Shown: piece after piece, positions 35,677 to 44,410 of the stretch | Numbering within the stretch: the stretch's first letter is position 1 | How the letters are laid out: every line of letters starts with the position of its first letter | NCBI GenBank assembly: GCA_016713365.1 | Contig: JADJPG010000032.1 | Coordinates: 1 to 64,000, forward strand | DNA: 64,000 bases | Direction of reading: 5' to 3' | From: Verrucomicrobiota bacterium | GTDB lineage: Bacteria > Verrucomicrobiota > Verrucomicrobiia > Limisphaerales > JADJPG01 | Position numbers and translations under genes: made by a program | The notes under the pieces: model-generated | Told to the model about the DNA's origin: nothing | Database searches by the model: none | Seen by the model: only the letters and a program-made list of their open reading frames with translations

Positions 35677-36771
35677 GTGATCCGGAACATCATTTTCGAC
35701 TGGTCGGGCACGCTCGTGGACGATCTGCCTGCGGTCTGGGAGGCCACGAACCATGTGTTCAGCCAGGCGGGGATTCCCACGCTGACCCTGGAGCAGTTTC
35801 GGGCGGAGTTCTGCCTTCCCTTTACAGGTTTCTACCAACGATACACGCCGCACGTGCCGATGGCGCAGTTGGAAGAGTGGTTTCACGGAAAATTCCGGCA
35901 GGTGCAGCATTCGGTGGAGGCGCTGCCGCACGCTCTGGAGTTTTTGCAGTTCTGTCGCGAGCGCGGCGTGAAGACGTTTGTGCTGAGCACCGTGCATCGG
36001 GAGCATTTCGCGTTGCAGAATCGCAAGGTGGGATTCGAGGCGTTTCTCGACCGGCCTTACGTGGAGATTTGGGACAAGCGAAAGAAGATTCACGACTTGC
36101 TCGCAGAGAATGCGCTCGTAGCGGAGGAGACGTTGTTCATCGGGGACATGGAGCACGACATCGAGACGGCGCATCATGGGGGCGTCGGCTCTTGCGCGGT
36201 GTTGACCGGGTATAACAGCGTGCAACAGCTGCGATCAGCCCGACCGGATGTGATCGTGGAACACCTTGGCGAGTTGCGCTCATTGCTGGAGCGAAACGCC
36301 ATGGAGCTGTTCGCGGCGCGGGGAAGTGCGGCGCGCCAGGCGGAAGAACGTCCGGTGGTGACGGTGGGCGCGTTGATTTTCGACGACGCTGGCCGCGTGT
36401 TGATGATTCGCACGCACAAGTGGTCAGGCCTGTGGGGAATTCCCGGCGGCAAAACGAAGTTCGGGGAGACGTCCGAGGACGCGCTGCGGAGGGAGATTCT
36501 GGAGGAGACGGCGCTGGCGATTGACGAAGTGAGATTCGTCCTGGTGCAGGATTGCATTCACTCGACGGAGTTTTATCGCGATGCGCATTTCGTGCTGTTG
36601 AATTACACGTGTCGCTGCGTGGGCAAACCCGCCGTGCGGCTGAATGAGGAGGCGCAGGAGTTTCGCTGGCTCACGATGGATGAGGCGTGGAACCTAAACC
36701 TGAATCAACCGACCCGCGTGCTTTTGGAAGCGGTAAGGCTTTCCGAGGCGGGTTGCGTCGCCGGTGGCTAA
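35677..36771 (+). CDS. HAD-family hydrolase fused to a NUDIX hydrolase
   Basis: A 364-residue two-domain protein starting at a GTG (MIRNIIFDWSGTLVDD). Residues 1-205 are a HAD phosphatase-like domain: nucleophile Asp8 in FDWSGTLVD, the motif II region VLSTVH, a Lys-rich segment KRKKIHDLL and motif IV GDMEHDIETA. The second Asp of the usual DxD is Ser here (DxS), as in some phosphonatase-like HADs. Residues ~225-350 are a NUDIX domain with the box GGKTKFGETSEDALRREILEETAL, in the order G-x5-E-x7-REILEE. Other pieces are LWGIPGG and EEAQEFRWLTMDEA. The gene lies 33 bases before folB and 44 after cysN. Sequential removal of pyrophosphate and phosphate from one nucleotide-like substrate is a natural guess. 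Confidence 0.88.
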   Translation: MIRNIIFDWSGTLVDDLPAVWEATNHVFSQAGIPTLTLEQFRAEFCLPFTGFYQRYTPHVPMAQLEEWFHGKFRQVQHSVEALPHALEFLQFCRERGVKTFVLSTVHREHFALQNRKVGFEAFLDRPYVEIWDKRKKIHDLLAENALVAEETLFIGDMEHDIETAHHGGVGSCAVLTGYNSVQQLRSARPDVIVEHLGELRSLLERNAMELFAARGSAARQAEERPVVTVGALIFDDAGRVLMIRTHKWSGLWGIPGGKTKFGETSEDALRREILEETALAIDEVRFVLVQDCIHSTEFYRDAHFVLLNYTCRCVGKPAVRLNEEAQEFRWLTMDEAWNLNLNQPTRVLLEAVRLSEAGCVAGG

Positions 36772-36804
36772 GCGGGCTTCGCAGAAGCAGAAGGGATAAA
36801 CGAT

Positions 36805-37155
36805 ATGGACAAGATCAAGATTACGGACCTCGAGGTGTTTTATCGCGTTGGCGTGCCTGAAGAAGAACGGGCCAAGCCGCAACGACTGCTGATCACAATT
36901 GTGATGGATCATGATTTCACCTCAGCCGTTTCACGCGACAATCTGGCTGAGACCATCGATTACTACGCGGTGTCGCAGCGCGTGCTGAAGTTTGGCGAGG
37001 ATTGCCACTGGGAGTTGATCGAGACGTTGGCGGCGGATATTGCTGCAATGATCCTCGATGATTTCGGTCCGCGCAGTGTGTCGGTGGAGGTAAAGAAGTT
37101 CATCATCCCGCAGGCGGCCCACGTCTCGGTGTCAGTGACGCGAACTGCGCGCTGA
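36805..37155 (+). CDS. folB: Dihydroneopterin aldolase
   Basis: Converts 7,8-dihydroneopterin to 6-hydroxymethyl-dihydropterin and glycolaldehyde in folate synthesis. 116 residues, normal length. The start MDKIKITDLEVFYRVGVPEEERAKPQRLLITIVM is the family signature (KI.I..L....IGV...ER...Q). DNLAETIDYYAVSQRV contains the TIDY motif, and WELIETLAADIAAMIL with Glu of LIETLA is the active-site helix. VSVEVKKFIIPQAAHVSVSV holds the catalytic Lys region (KK-PxA). It follows the HAD-NUDIX gene closely and is probably cotranscribed with it. It converges with the HD-domain gene, 11 bases between stops. Confidence 0.95.
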   Translation: MDKIKITDLEVFYRVGVPEEERAKPQRLLITIVMDHDFTSAVSRDNLAETIDYYAVSQRVLKFGEDCHWELIETLAADIAAMILDDFGPRSVSVEVKKFIIPQAAHVSVSVTRTAR

Positions 37156-37166
37156 TTTTTCCTTCG

Positions 37167-38021
37167 TCACGGGCTTCGGGCCAGGGCGTCGCCGATTCGC
37201 GCGAGATTCTTCTCGATCGCCGCGACGTAGGAATTGGTCCCGTGCGGATAGGGCACGCTGAGGAACTGATAGAGCTTGTCGAAGTCCGAGTTTATTTTTG
37301 GCAGGACGTAGTTTTGCCAGAAGGACGGAGTATTCCGCGCAAGTTCGTCGGCATCGCGATAGCTGGCTAGGCGTCCGGCTTTCGGTCCGTCGTGGCGCAC
37401 GGCTTCGGCGAATTCCTGGTAAAGAATGGGAAGCTTCTCAACGTAGTCCGGCGCGGCCATCTGGCCGAGTAGATCGGCGGTGGCGAGAGCGTAGCCGAGC
37501 GTTCGTTCAAGGTCGTCGCGAAAGGGGATGGCTTGAAGATTGGCGTTCACCCCCGTGCAGGAGATCATGTTTCGAATCGCCTCAATGTCGGAGGCGCTGA
37601 ACCCCCGGCTGGAGAGAAAGTCACGGGCGAAATCAGCGCTGCGAACGACATGCGTGAGGGTGTACTTCGCGCCGGTGCCGTCCGTGTCATCGCGGCGTTT
37701 CAGGTAACCGGTGTCGTGAAACAGGATTGCGAGCAAAACGAGGTTGAAACGATGCTGATCGACCAAAGGTTTGGCGTGAGCGAGGTGGCGTCCCTCCAGC
37801 AGGCGAATCAGGCAAAGGGTGCCCTGAAGCGTGTGTTCGAAATCGTGGTAACGCGCGTCAATGGGGAGGTATTCGCCAACCTGCCCGGAGAAACATTGTC
37901 GGGCCCAATCGAATGATTGGGTAATAAAGCTGGGGTCCGCATCGGGAAACAGGCGGAGATACGTGAGGCGTGCCTGTTCTTCGACGGCTTGCGGGTTGCG
38001 CGTATCGACGTAGGCAAACAT
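37167..38021 (-). CDS. HD-domain phosphohydrolase-like protein
   Basis: 284 residues. HD-superfamily metal ligands are visible: His and Asp in ARYHDFEHTLQG (about 58-66), HD of LAILFHDTGYLKR (about 100) and a further His in THVVRSADFARDFLSSRGF. These fit a metal-dependent phosphohydrolase of the HD/PDEase type. No sensor domain, signal peptide or other module is attached. The substrate (nucleotide or cyclic nucleotide) is not predictable. It lies downstream of the WecA-like transferase on the same strand with a 57-base gap, so it may belong to the glycan run, but no functional link is visible. Confidence 0.8.
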   Translation of the reverse strand: MFAYVDTRNPQAVEEQARLTYLRLFPDADPSFITQSFDWARQCFSGQVGEYLPIDARYHDFEHTLQGTLCLIRLLEGRHLAHAKPLVDQHRFNLVLLAILFHDTGYLKRRDDTDGTGAKYTLTHVVRSADFARDFLSSRGFSASDIEAIRNMISCTGVNANLQAIPFRDDLERTLGYALATADLLGQMAAPDYVEKLPILYQEFAEAVRHDGPKAGRLASYRDADELARNTPSFWQNYVLPKINSDFDKLYQFLSVPYPHGTNSYVAAIEKNLARIGDALARSP

Positions 38022-38078
38022 GCGTCAGAACGGGGACGGTTCTAGCGGGTCACCGGGCGTTTAGCCAGCAGAAGTATT

Positions 38079-39068
38079 TCATCGGCTCAACGAAAGAAAC
38101 AGCGCGGTTCCGCCAGCCGCGAGCGCGGCGAACCAAAGGATGGCGACGGCGATTGGGCGGCTGAAACCAATCCGAACAAGCTGGTGAGAGAAGTGATTGG
38201 TGTCGCCGATGTAGAATGGTTTTCCTGAAAGCGTGCGTAGCACGACGACCCAGCACAGGTCCGCCAACGGTACGGCGAGCAGAATCAGTGGTGTCAGGAA
38301 TCTAAGCGGGGAAAGTTCTGCCGTGGGCCAGATGCTCGGTTCAATCGAGAGGACCGAGAGTAGAAATCCAGTCAGGTGACTGCCGGAGTCGCCCAGGAAA
38401 GTGAAAGCTCTAGGGTAGTTGCTCGGTAGAAAACCCATCAGAGCCCCAGCGAGGGCTGCGGCACTGAACGCGATCATTAGTGCGCCGTTCAAGAGCGCAA
38501 GTGCGGCGATGAAGCCGGCGGCAATCGCACCGAGCCCGGCGCACAGGCCGTTCATGTTGTCGACGAAGTTGAAGGCGTTGGTCACGGTCAGAATCCAGAG
38601 CACCGTAATGGCCGCGTCGAGCACGGGCGAATGGTCGAACAGGCTGAAACGAACTCCGGCGATGGTAACGGCGATGGCGACAGCCAGTTGTCCGAGAAAC
38701 TTGTTCGCGGGACGAAGTTCGAATCGGTCATCAAATATCCCGAGCAACGTCATGGCGACGGCTCCGCCTGCTGTGGCGAAGAAGGAAGTCGCGCGTAGGC
38801 TGAATTGGCGATCTAGGTCAACGAACAGAGGGACGTTGGAGGATAGGATGAGGTAGATCCACCCAACGGCTGAGCTGAGCAGCAGTGCTGAAAGAATCGC
38901 CGGCCCACCGGAAAGGGGAATTGGTTCGCTGTGGATTTTGCGGTGGCCGGGATCATCCACCAAGCCCCACCGCTGTGCGCCCTTCTTCCAAGGAAAAAGC
39001 AGCAACGCTGCGAAAACCGCAGAGGCGAACGCTGCGATTAGAGTGAACAACGTGGGCGTAGGGTTCAC
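38079..39068 (-). CDS. WecA/MraY-family polyprenyl-phosphate sugar-1-phosphate transferase
   Basis: Integral membrane enzyme that moves an N-acetylhexosamine-1-phosphate from UDP-sugar to undecaprenyl phosphate, starting a lipid-linked glycan. I use the GTG at 39066-39068, which overlaps the stop of the upstream glycosyltransferase in GTGA; the longer frame overlaps that gene. 329 residues, about ten hydrophobic helices. Family motifs: GLVDDPGHRKIHSEPIPLSGGPAI, LGIFDDRFELRP (the DD metal site), NAFNFVDNMNGLCAGLGAIAA and FLGDSGSHLTGFLL. It lacks the MraY-specific pentapeptide-related C-terminus and matches the WecA/TagO branch. Coupled translation with GT4 supports a shared glycan pathway. Confidence 0.92.
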   Translation of the reverse strand: MNPTPTLFTLIAAFASAVFAALLLFPWKKGAQRWGLVDDPGHRKIHSEPIPLSGGPAILSALLLSSAVGWIYLILSSNVPLFVDLDRQFSLRATSFFATAGGAVAMTLLGIFDDRFELRPANKFLGQLAVAIAVTIAGVRFSLFDHSPVLDAAITVLWILTVTNAFNFVDNMNGLCAGLGAIAAGFIAALALLNGALMIAFSAAALAGALMGFLPSNYPRAFTFLGDSGSHLTGFLLSVLSIEPSIWPTAELSPLRFLTPLILLAVPLADLCWVVVLRTLSGKPFYIGDTNHFSHQLVRIGFSRPIAVAILWFAALAAGGTALFLSLSR

Positions 39069-40234
39069 GAGGGCAGGTTTCGTTCTGCGGCAAGTCGCTG
39101 GTAGAGGTTGTAGAGGTCGTCGACCATGCGTTCGACGGGAAAGCGTTCGCAAACTATCTCCTGTCCGCGACGGCCGAGGGTCTCACGAAGGGCGGGGTTG
39201 GTGGCGAGCGCGCAGAGGGATTCGATCAAGCGTCCGCGATCGCCGAGTGGAACCAGGAATCCAGTTTCGTGATCGATGCAGACTTCGCGAGCTCCATCGC
39301 AGTCATACGCGACGACCGGTCGACCCGCGGCAAGGGCCTGCGGAAGCGCCCGGGCCAATCCCTCGCGATAGGAAAGGTGGACGAGACAGTCCATGATGCC
39401 AACGTATCTGGCGATCTCGCCGGGTTGGACCAGACCGGTAAAAACGAAGTGGCGTTGCAGGTCAAGAGCGCGAACTTTTGCTTCGAGCCGTTCCTGCCAC
39501 GGTCCACCTCCGATCAGAAGGAAGCGGATGTTTGGGCGGCGTTTGATCAGCTCGGGCGCTGCTTCGAGTAGATCATCGTGACCTTTCAGTTCGAACAGGC
39601 GCGCGATCTTTCCGACTACGAAGTCATCGGTTTGCAGGCCCAGTTGCTTCCGCAGTGAGAGATCGTTCCGAGCCTGAAGAAATGGTGTAAGCGGAAACCC
39701 GCTGAACACGCGGGTGAAGTTTTCCGGGACTCCAATACCGGCGCGGAGGAACTGTTCGGTCATGGCATTGGCCACCGTTACGAAATGGGTCGTGACTTTG
39801 GCGACGTGTCGTTCTGCGGCTGTAAACAGGATGTTGCTGATCCGACCTTGGAACGACCCGAAGGACGGTCCGTGAATCGTGTGGACGATGATGGGCACAC
39901 CGGCGCGATGCGCAGCGAGGCGTCCGAGAATTCCGGCTTTGCTGCTGTGAGTGTGAACAATGTCGGGCTTGAGGCGCCGCAGTAGACTGGTCAATTCGCG
40001 GAAGGCCAGAAAATCTGCCAGCGGTGAGACTGCTCGAATGAGATGGGGCGCGACGTGGAGCGTGCACGGATGATTGTGGAAGGTATTTTCCAGCGATCCT
40101 TCAGAGCCCGTGGTAGGGCCGGTGATTAAGTCGAACTGAAGAGACGGCTTCTCCTGAAGCCCGAGGACGGAGGCGACGGTGTTTTCCTGCGCGCCACCAA
40201 CAATCAATCGCGTGATGATGTGGGTGACGCGCAT
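39065..40234 (-). CDS. GT4-family glycosyltransferase
   Basis: 389-residue GT-B enzyme. N-terminal domain: THIITRLIVGGAQENTVASVLGL (acceptor-side Gly-rich loop), DIVHTHSSKAGILGRLAAHRAGVP. C-terminal nucleotide-sugar domain: VVGKIARLFELKGHDDLLEAAPEL, FLLIGGGPWQERLEAKV, FTGLVQPGEIARYVGIMDCLVHLSYREGLARALPQALAAGRPVVAYDCDGAREVC; the last contains the EGLAR...E-like donor motif of GT4. No membrane segment; probably peripheral at the inner membrane. It overlaps the WecA-like gene by four bases and follows the DUF2723-TPR gene by 15 bases, so the three are one transcription unit for surface polysaccharide or glycoconjugate synthesis. Confidence 0.93.
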   Translation of the reverse strand: MRVTHIITRLIVGGAQENTVASVLGLQEKPSLQFDLITGPTTGSEGSLENTFHNHPCTLHVAPHLIRAVSPLADFLAFRELTSLLRRLKPDIVHTHSSKAGILGRLAAHRAGVPIIVHTIHGPSFGSFQGRISNILFTAAERHVAKVTTHFVTVANAMTEQFLRAGIGVPENFTRVFSGFPLTPFLQARNDLSLRKQLGLQTDDFVVGKIARLFELKGHDDLLEAAPELIKRRPNIRFLLIGGGPWQERLEAKVRALDLQRHFVFTGLVQPGEIARYVGIMDCLVHLSYREGLARALPQALAAGRPVVAYDCDGAREVCIDHETGFLVPLGDRGRLIESLCALATNPALRETLGRRGQEIVCERFPVERMVDDLYNLYQRLAAERNLPS

Positions 40235-40249
40235 GGCGCGACGGGCGAG

Positions 40250-41516
40250 CTAGAACGAGCTGCCGCTTTCGAGGAGCTTGATTCGCTCTTTCGCCACGGC
40301 GACTTCGGGCGCGCCTTCCGGAGCGGCTTTGATGAAGTCCCTGAAATAGCCCAGGCTCAAGCTCTTGTTCTTTTTTCGGAAATGGATGTCTCCCAGACCG
40401 AACAGCGCGACGGCGCGGTAGTTGGATTTGGCAACGTTCAACAGCGTCTCGAAATCCTTTTGGGCGGCATCGAGGCGATCGAGTTTCGAGTTGGCGGTGG
40501 CGCGGTTGAACAGACCGATCTCATCATTCGGCGCAGTTTTCAGCGCCCGATCGTAGTACGGAATGGCCTCGGCGAACTTATTGAGTCGGGCGTTGATCGC
40601 TCCGTAGTTGATGAGCGCGCGATGGCTGTCAGGTTGCGCCTGCAGTTGGCGGTCCAGCACCGAGAGCGCATTGGTAATGCGGCCAAGTTGGAGGTAGATG
40701 TCGACCAGCGTGTCCCACGGCGCGGAGTTTTTTGGATAACGCGGCGCGGCACTGATGAGCATTTTTTCGGCTGCGGACATGTCATTGAGACCGACGCGAG
40801 CCCAAGCCTCGGAGCGGAGTAATTCCATCTCCTCTGCTTCGGTGATCGTCCGGGAATGGGTGCTCCGGAAGCTGGCGATCTTTTGGAGTGCAATGTCCGA
40901 GAGTTGCGAGCTTGCGGCGGCGGAAATCAGCATCAGTTGTGATCCGCGGTTCTCCGGATCAAAACGCAGCGCGCGTTCGAAGTAGTGAGCGCCTTGGCGG
41001 AAATTGCCGTTACGCCGAAATGTCTCTCCCAGTGCGAGGCTGCCGATGGGATGATCGACCGGGCCTCCGAAGCTGAGGATGGCCTGCCAGTTGCCGTCAA
41101 ACAGGGCGAGGCGGTCGATGATGCCGTCGCTGAGCTTCTCGGCGGCTTTTTTGGTGGACTGCCACTGCTTGTTGAACTCTCGGTTCATCTGGGCGGACGG
41201 GCTTGTTGGATTTAGCTGGGCTGCCCAATCAAAGTAATCTGCTGCCAGTTGGAAGGATTCGGACCGCTGGGCTTCGAGCCCAAAGTGATTCAGGGCACGC
41301 GAGTAGCTTTCGCAGAGATAGGTTTCCAGTGTGCGGGGACGAGGAGTGTCCTTGCCCGGTTTGGGTTTGGTGAAGGGAACCGCCTTTGCAAAGAGCGGAT
41401 CAATCTGCGTGGCTTTGACGGAGCGCCAGTAGGTGTCTTGCTGCTTGAGTTCCGCAGCAGTCAAGGCCGGGGCGCTGACGGAATTGGTGGGATAGAGCTT
41501 CAGTTCATAGACAGAG
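40250..41516 (-). CDS. TPR-repeat C-terminal part of the DUF2723 protein (separated by a frameshift)
   Basis: In this frame protein-like sequence begins at about 41516 with SVYELKLYPTNSVSAP; the open frame extends further back to 41689 but that part is a shadow of the membrane protein. No usual start codon lies at the beginning, so it is read here as the 3' part of the preceding gene. It carries TPR units: AADYFDWAAQLNPTSPSAQMN, GAHYFERALRFDPENRGSQL, AEKMLISAAPRYPKNSAPWD, YLQLGRITNALSVLDRQLQAQPDSHRAL, AIPYYDRALKTAPNDEIGLFNRATANSKL. These form a helical solenoid for protein contacts. A YYSRALN-like segment with LGLEAQR-type text is usual in verrucomicrobial DUF2723-TPR proteins. Confidence 0.75.
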
Positions 41517-43040
41517 CATCGAGACGAGGTCCGTAGGTTGGAACTGGGTGCCGGCTCCCGGTTCGCGATTGAACTTTGGCCAGCGATCCGGGAATTGCTT
41601 CTGGAGGAAGCGATGATACGCGGGAACGGAGAGGGAGTCCGTGTTGACGAGAATGTACTTCTGGCTGGAGGCGCCTCGTTGCAACTCAAAGTTCAATGCG
41701 TGCAGGCGGAAGACGTCGTCGCTGAAGACAATGGCACCTTCTGGCGGAAGTGATTTGGCCGTCTCCTTGGCCAGTCGGTCGATTGCCTTGCCTGAATTGG
41801 CCTTCACCACCGGAAGGTTCTTATACAACATGGCGGCTGGAACCGCTGCGAACAGCAGCCAAACCGCGGCGACAATCGCCAGATTAAGAGCCTTTCGCAG
41901 TGGGGATGGACGTTGCCACGCTTGTGGGCCGGGTTTCGCTCCGAAGACGAGGAGGAAGTAGCCGGCGCAGTAGCCGATGCTCAATGCGCCCAGATAGTAG
42001 AGAGGCAGGAAAGCGAACACACCGCCGCTTAGGTGACGTGGGCTGAATGCTGGATCAAAGGCGACATAGGTGCAGGCCAGGAGGAAGATTCCATGGATCA
42101 AATGCGTCATCAGGTTGGTCAGCGCATTTCCGACCGGGCTGATGTCTCCGAACTGCGCAGGCCAACGAATGGCGATGAAAACAATCGGGAGAATCGAAGT
42201 GAGGCTCATGATGGCCACCAGGACCCGGGGTATGGCCATGAGAGAATACTTTTGCTGGCCGAAGTTGCTGCGAAGCAGTTCCCAGAAGGTGTAGCCGGAG
42301 GTGCTGGTGGAACTCTCGATCGCGGGCAGGACCAGGTAGAACAGAAGTCCAGCGATGCCGACGATCGACATCCGCAGGATGAACCGCCATTTGAAGAATT
42401 CCATCCCCTTGATCCAGACCAACGCAATGAGGAAGGCAGGAAAAAATGCCACCATCGCAAAGTTGTTCGTGACGGAGATTCCGTAAACAAGAGCGAACCA
42501 GGTGAGGCGGCTTTCTTTAGAATCGAGGCGATATTGGAGGAGGGTATGGACGAGCCATGAAAAGATGACGAGGTCGAGCGCTTCGCCGCTTGCGACGACG
42601 GCGTTTTCCCAGAACGACAACTGCAAGCCGCAGACCAGGGCCGCGAACACCGGTGGCATCCAGGCGACTGAGATGCTGAGCAGCGAGTAATCACTGCGCT
42701 CCACGTTCCGTTGGCCACGGGTGCGGTCGTGAGGTAGGAGCGCAACGGACCGGGCCAGCAATCCCAACGACGCAGCAGCGCAGGCGGCGGAAAAAAGATT
42801 GAGGCCCAGCAACTGGATGCCGGCTGGCAGCCAGCCAAAAGGATACGTCAGGAGAACATGCAGTGGGGCGACCACGCTCGATCGCCATTCCCAGCCGGCG
42901 ACACGGGAGAGCGTGTTCATGCCGGCGAAGCTGACATGGTGATTCAGCGTGATGGCGTAGACCAAGAATACCGCCGCAGCGATGATCCACGGCAGGCGGC
43001 GTTGGACGAATCCCAATTCTACTTTTTGCTCTGAATCCAT
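41505..43040 (-). CDS. DUF2723 multi-pass membrane protein (N-terminal part; frameshift at 3' end)
   Basis: 511 codons from MDSEQKVELGFVQRRLPWII. DUF2723 proteins are GT-C-like membrane enzymes that probably transfer sugars from lipid carriers. About ten hydrophobic helices are seen (LPWIIAAAVFLVYAITL; SVAWMPPVFAALVCGLQLSFW; AFFPAFLIALVW; MSIVGIAGLLFYLVLPAI). The family signature region is SFWENAVVASGEALDLVIFSWLVHTLL. It ends with a soluble stretch (AIVFSDDVFRLHAL, NTDSLSVPAYHRFLQKQFPD, FQPTDLVSML) and stops at 41505. In a shifted frame SVYELKLYP continues directly, so the protein is probably about 930 residues with a TPR tail. The break lies in CTCTGTCT (41510-41518), not in a homopolymer. 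Confidence 0.82.
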   Translation of the reverse strand: MDSEQKVELGFVQRRLPWIIAAAVFLVYAITLNHHVSFAGMNTLSRVAGWEWRSSVVAPLHVLLTYPFGWLPAGIQLLGLNLFSAACAAASLGLLARSVALLPHDRTRGQRNVERSDYSLLSISVAWMPPVFAALVCGLQLSFWENAVVASGEALDLVIFSWLVHTLLQYRLDSKESRLTWFALVYGISVTNNFAMVAFFPAFLIALVWIKGMEFFKWRFILRMSIVGIAGLLFYLVLPAIESSTSTSGYTFWELLRSNFGQQKYSLMAIPRVLVAIMSLTSILPIVFIAIRWPAQFGDISPVGNALTNLMTHLIHGIFLLACTYVAFDPAFSPRHLSGGVFAFLPLYYLGALSIGYCAGYFLLVFGAKPGPQAWQRPSPLRKALNLAIVAAVWLLFAAVPAAMLYKNLPVVKANSGKAIDRLAKETAKSLPPEGAIVFSDDVFRLHALNFELQRGASSQKYILVNTDSLSVPAYHRFLQKQFPDRWPKFNREPGAGTQFQPTDLVSMLCL

Positions 43041-43200
43041 GAAGGCTGAAGGTTTCGGTGTGTCGAGAAGCTCTTATCTTAGAAGGTGAGGAACGTGACG
43101 CTCGTGCCTGCTGTCGTCGCGAGAAGCGTCGGTGCCGACAATGAAAACAGGTTCCGACCAGTCGGTCGGAGTTGGCTTGAAACAGAATTTGAATGATACA

Positions 43201-44358
43201 TCACGAATTTCGCGCCAGGCGGAGGTCCGCCACGCATTCCACATGCTGTGTCTGGGGAAACATGTCGAGCGGCGTCACATTTCTTAGTTCAAAGACACCG
43301 TCTGCGCACAAAACGTTCAAGTCTCGCGCCAAGGTCGCCGGGTGGCAGGAGACGTAAAGCACCTGAGCCGGACGGTTTTGCCGAAGCGACTCCAAGCCGA
43401 CCGGCGGGCAGCCGGTGCGCGGCGGATCGATCAGGATTGTGGTTTTGGCCGCATCGAACCGCTGCAGCATTTCGGGCAGAAGCTCCTCGGCCCGTCCTTC
43501 GAGGAATTCGCCATTGGTGCGACCGTGTTTGAGCGCGTTCACCCGGGCGGATTTGATGGCTTGGTGGTCGACCTCGACCCCGAGAAAGGATTCCACGAGA
43601 TCTCCCGCGGCGATTCCAAAGAAGCCAACGCCGCAATAGGCATCGATCAGGAAACGGGAGCCCGCGTCGCGCAATCGTTCGCGGACGGTTTCTACGAGGC
43701 GCGGCAGGAGGAAGAAATTGTTCTGAAAGAACGAATCGCGTGGCACCTGCCAGTCCTCCGGGGGAATACGCAGCACCACCTTGAGTCCGCCTTTTGGCGG
43801 AGGGTTGGCTCGTACGTGCCGGATCTGTTCGTTGAGGGCAGGTTCGGCAATCTGGCATTCGTCCAGGTCCACGACGAGACGACTATCGGCGCGGATAAAT
43901 CCGATGTTGAGCTTTTGCTCCGGCTTGTTCCACTGCGACCGGATCATGATCCGGTTGCGGTAGTGATAAGGCTGGGGGCAGGGGACCACTGGCGAGACGA
44001 CGCCTTTGGGGAATCCACCGATGCGCTCGAAGAGGTCCGCGATCTGTTTGTGTTTCAGTTCCAACTGCCGGGGATAGTCAATGTGCTGATACTGGCAGCC
44101 TCCGCATTCGCCGAAGTAACGGCATTGAGGAGTGACACGATCCGGCGAGGATTTGATGACGCGGATCAAGCGCGCCCGGGCGAAGTGTTTCTTTACTTCG
44201 GTAAGCTCGGCTTCGACTTCTTCACCGAGTACCACAAAGGGGACGAAGACGACAAATTGATCGATGCGGCCGACTCCTTCGCCACCGAAGGCAATGTCCG
44301 TGATGGTGACGATGACGCGCTGACCCGGCGCGTGTGGTGACAACGCTGTTTCGGACAT
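43201..44358 (-). CDS. 23S rRNA (uracil-5-)-methyltransferase, RlmD/RumA type
   Basis: SAM-dependent m5U methyltransferase of the TrmA/RumA family, 385 residues. The TRAM domain spans about residues 10-70 (VIVTITDIAFGGEGVGRIDQFVVFVPFVVLGEEVEAEL). The Fe-S Cys cluster is CRYFGECGGCQYQH plus a later CPQPYHYRNR. Core methyltransferase motifs: FFQNNFFLLPRLVETV, FLIDAYCGVGFFGIAAG (SAM loop), GVEVDHQAIKSARVN, ILIDPPRTGCPP and VLYVSCHPATLARDLNVL with the catalytic Cys; the C-terminal PLDMFPQTQHVECVADL is diagnostic. The position modified (U747 or U1939 type) is not decided. It stands alone. Confidence 0.93.
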   Translation of the reverse strand: MSETALSPHAPGQRVIVTITDIAFGGEGVGRIDQFVVFVPFVVLGEEVEAELTEVKKHFARARLIRVIKSSPDRVTPQCRYFGECGGCQYQHIDYPRQLELKHKQIADLFERIGGFPKGVVSPVVPCPQPYHYRNRIMIRSQWNKPEQKLNIGFIRADSRLVVDLDECQIAEPALNEQIRHVRANPPPKGGLKVVLRIPPEDWQVPRDSFFQNNFFLLPRLVETVRERLRDAGSRFLIDAYCGVGFFGIAAGDLVESFLGVEVDHQAIKSARVNALKHGRTNGEFLEGRAEELLPEMLQRFDAAKTTILIDPPRTGCPPVGLESLRQNRPAQVLYVSCHPATLARDLNVLCADGVFELRNVTPLDMFPQTQHVECVADLRLARNS

Positions 44359-44410
44359 GGAACGACAGAGATGATTGGTACGGGGGCTTCGAAGCCGGGC
44401 GGAATGCTGG

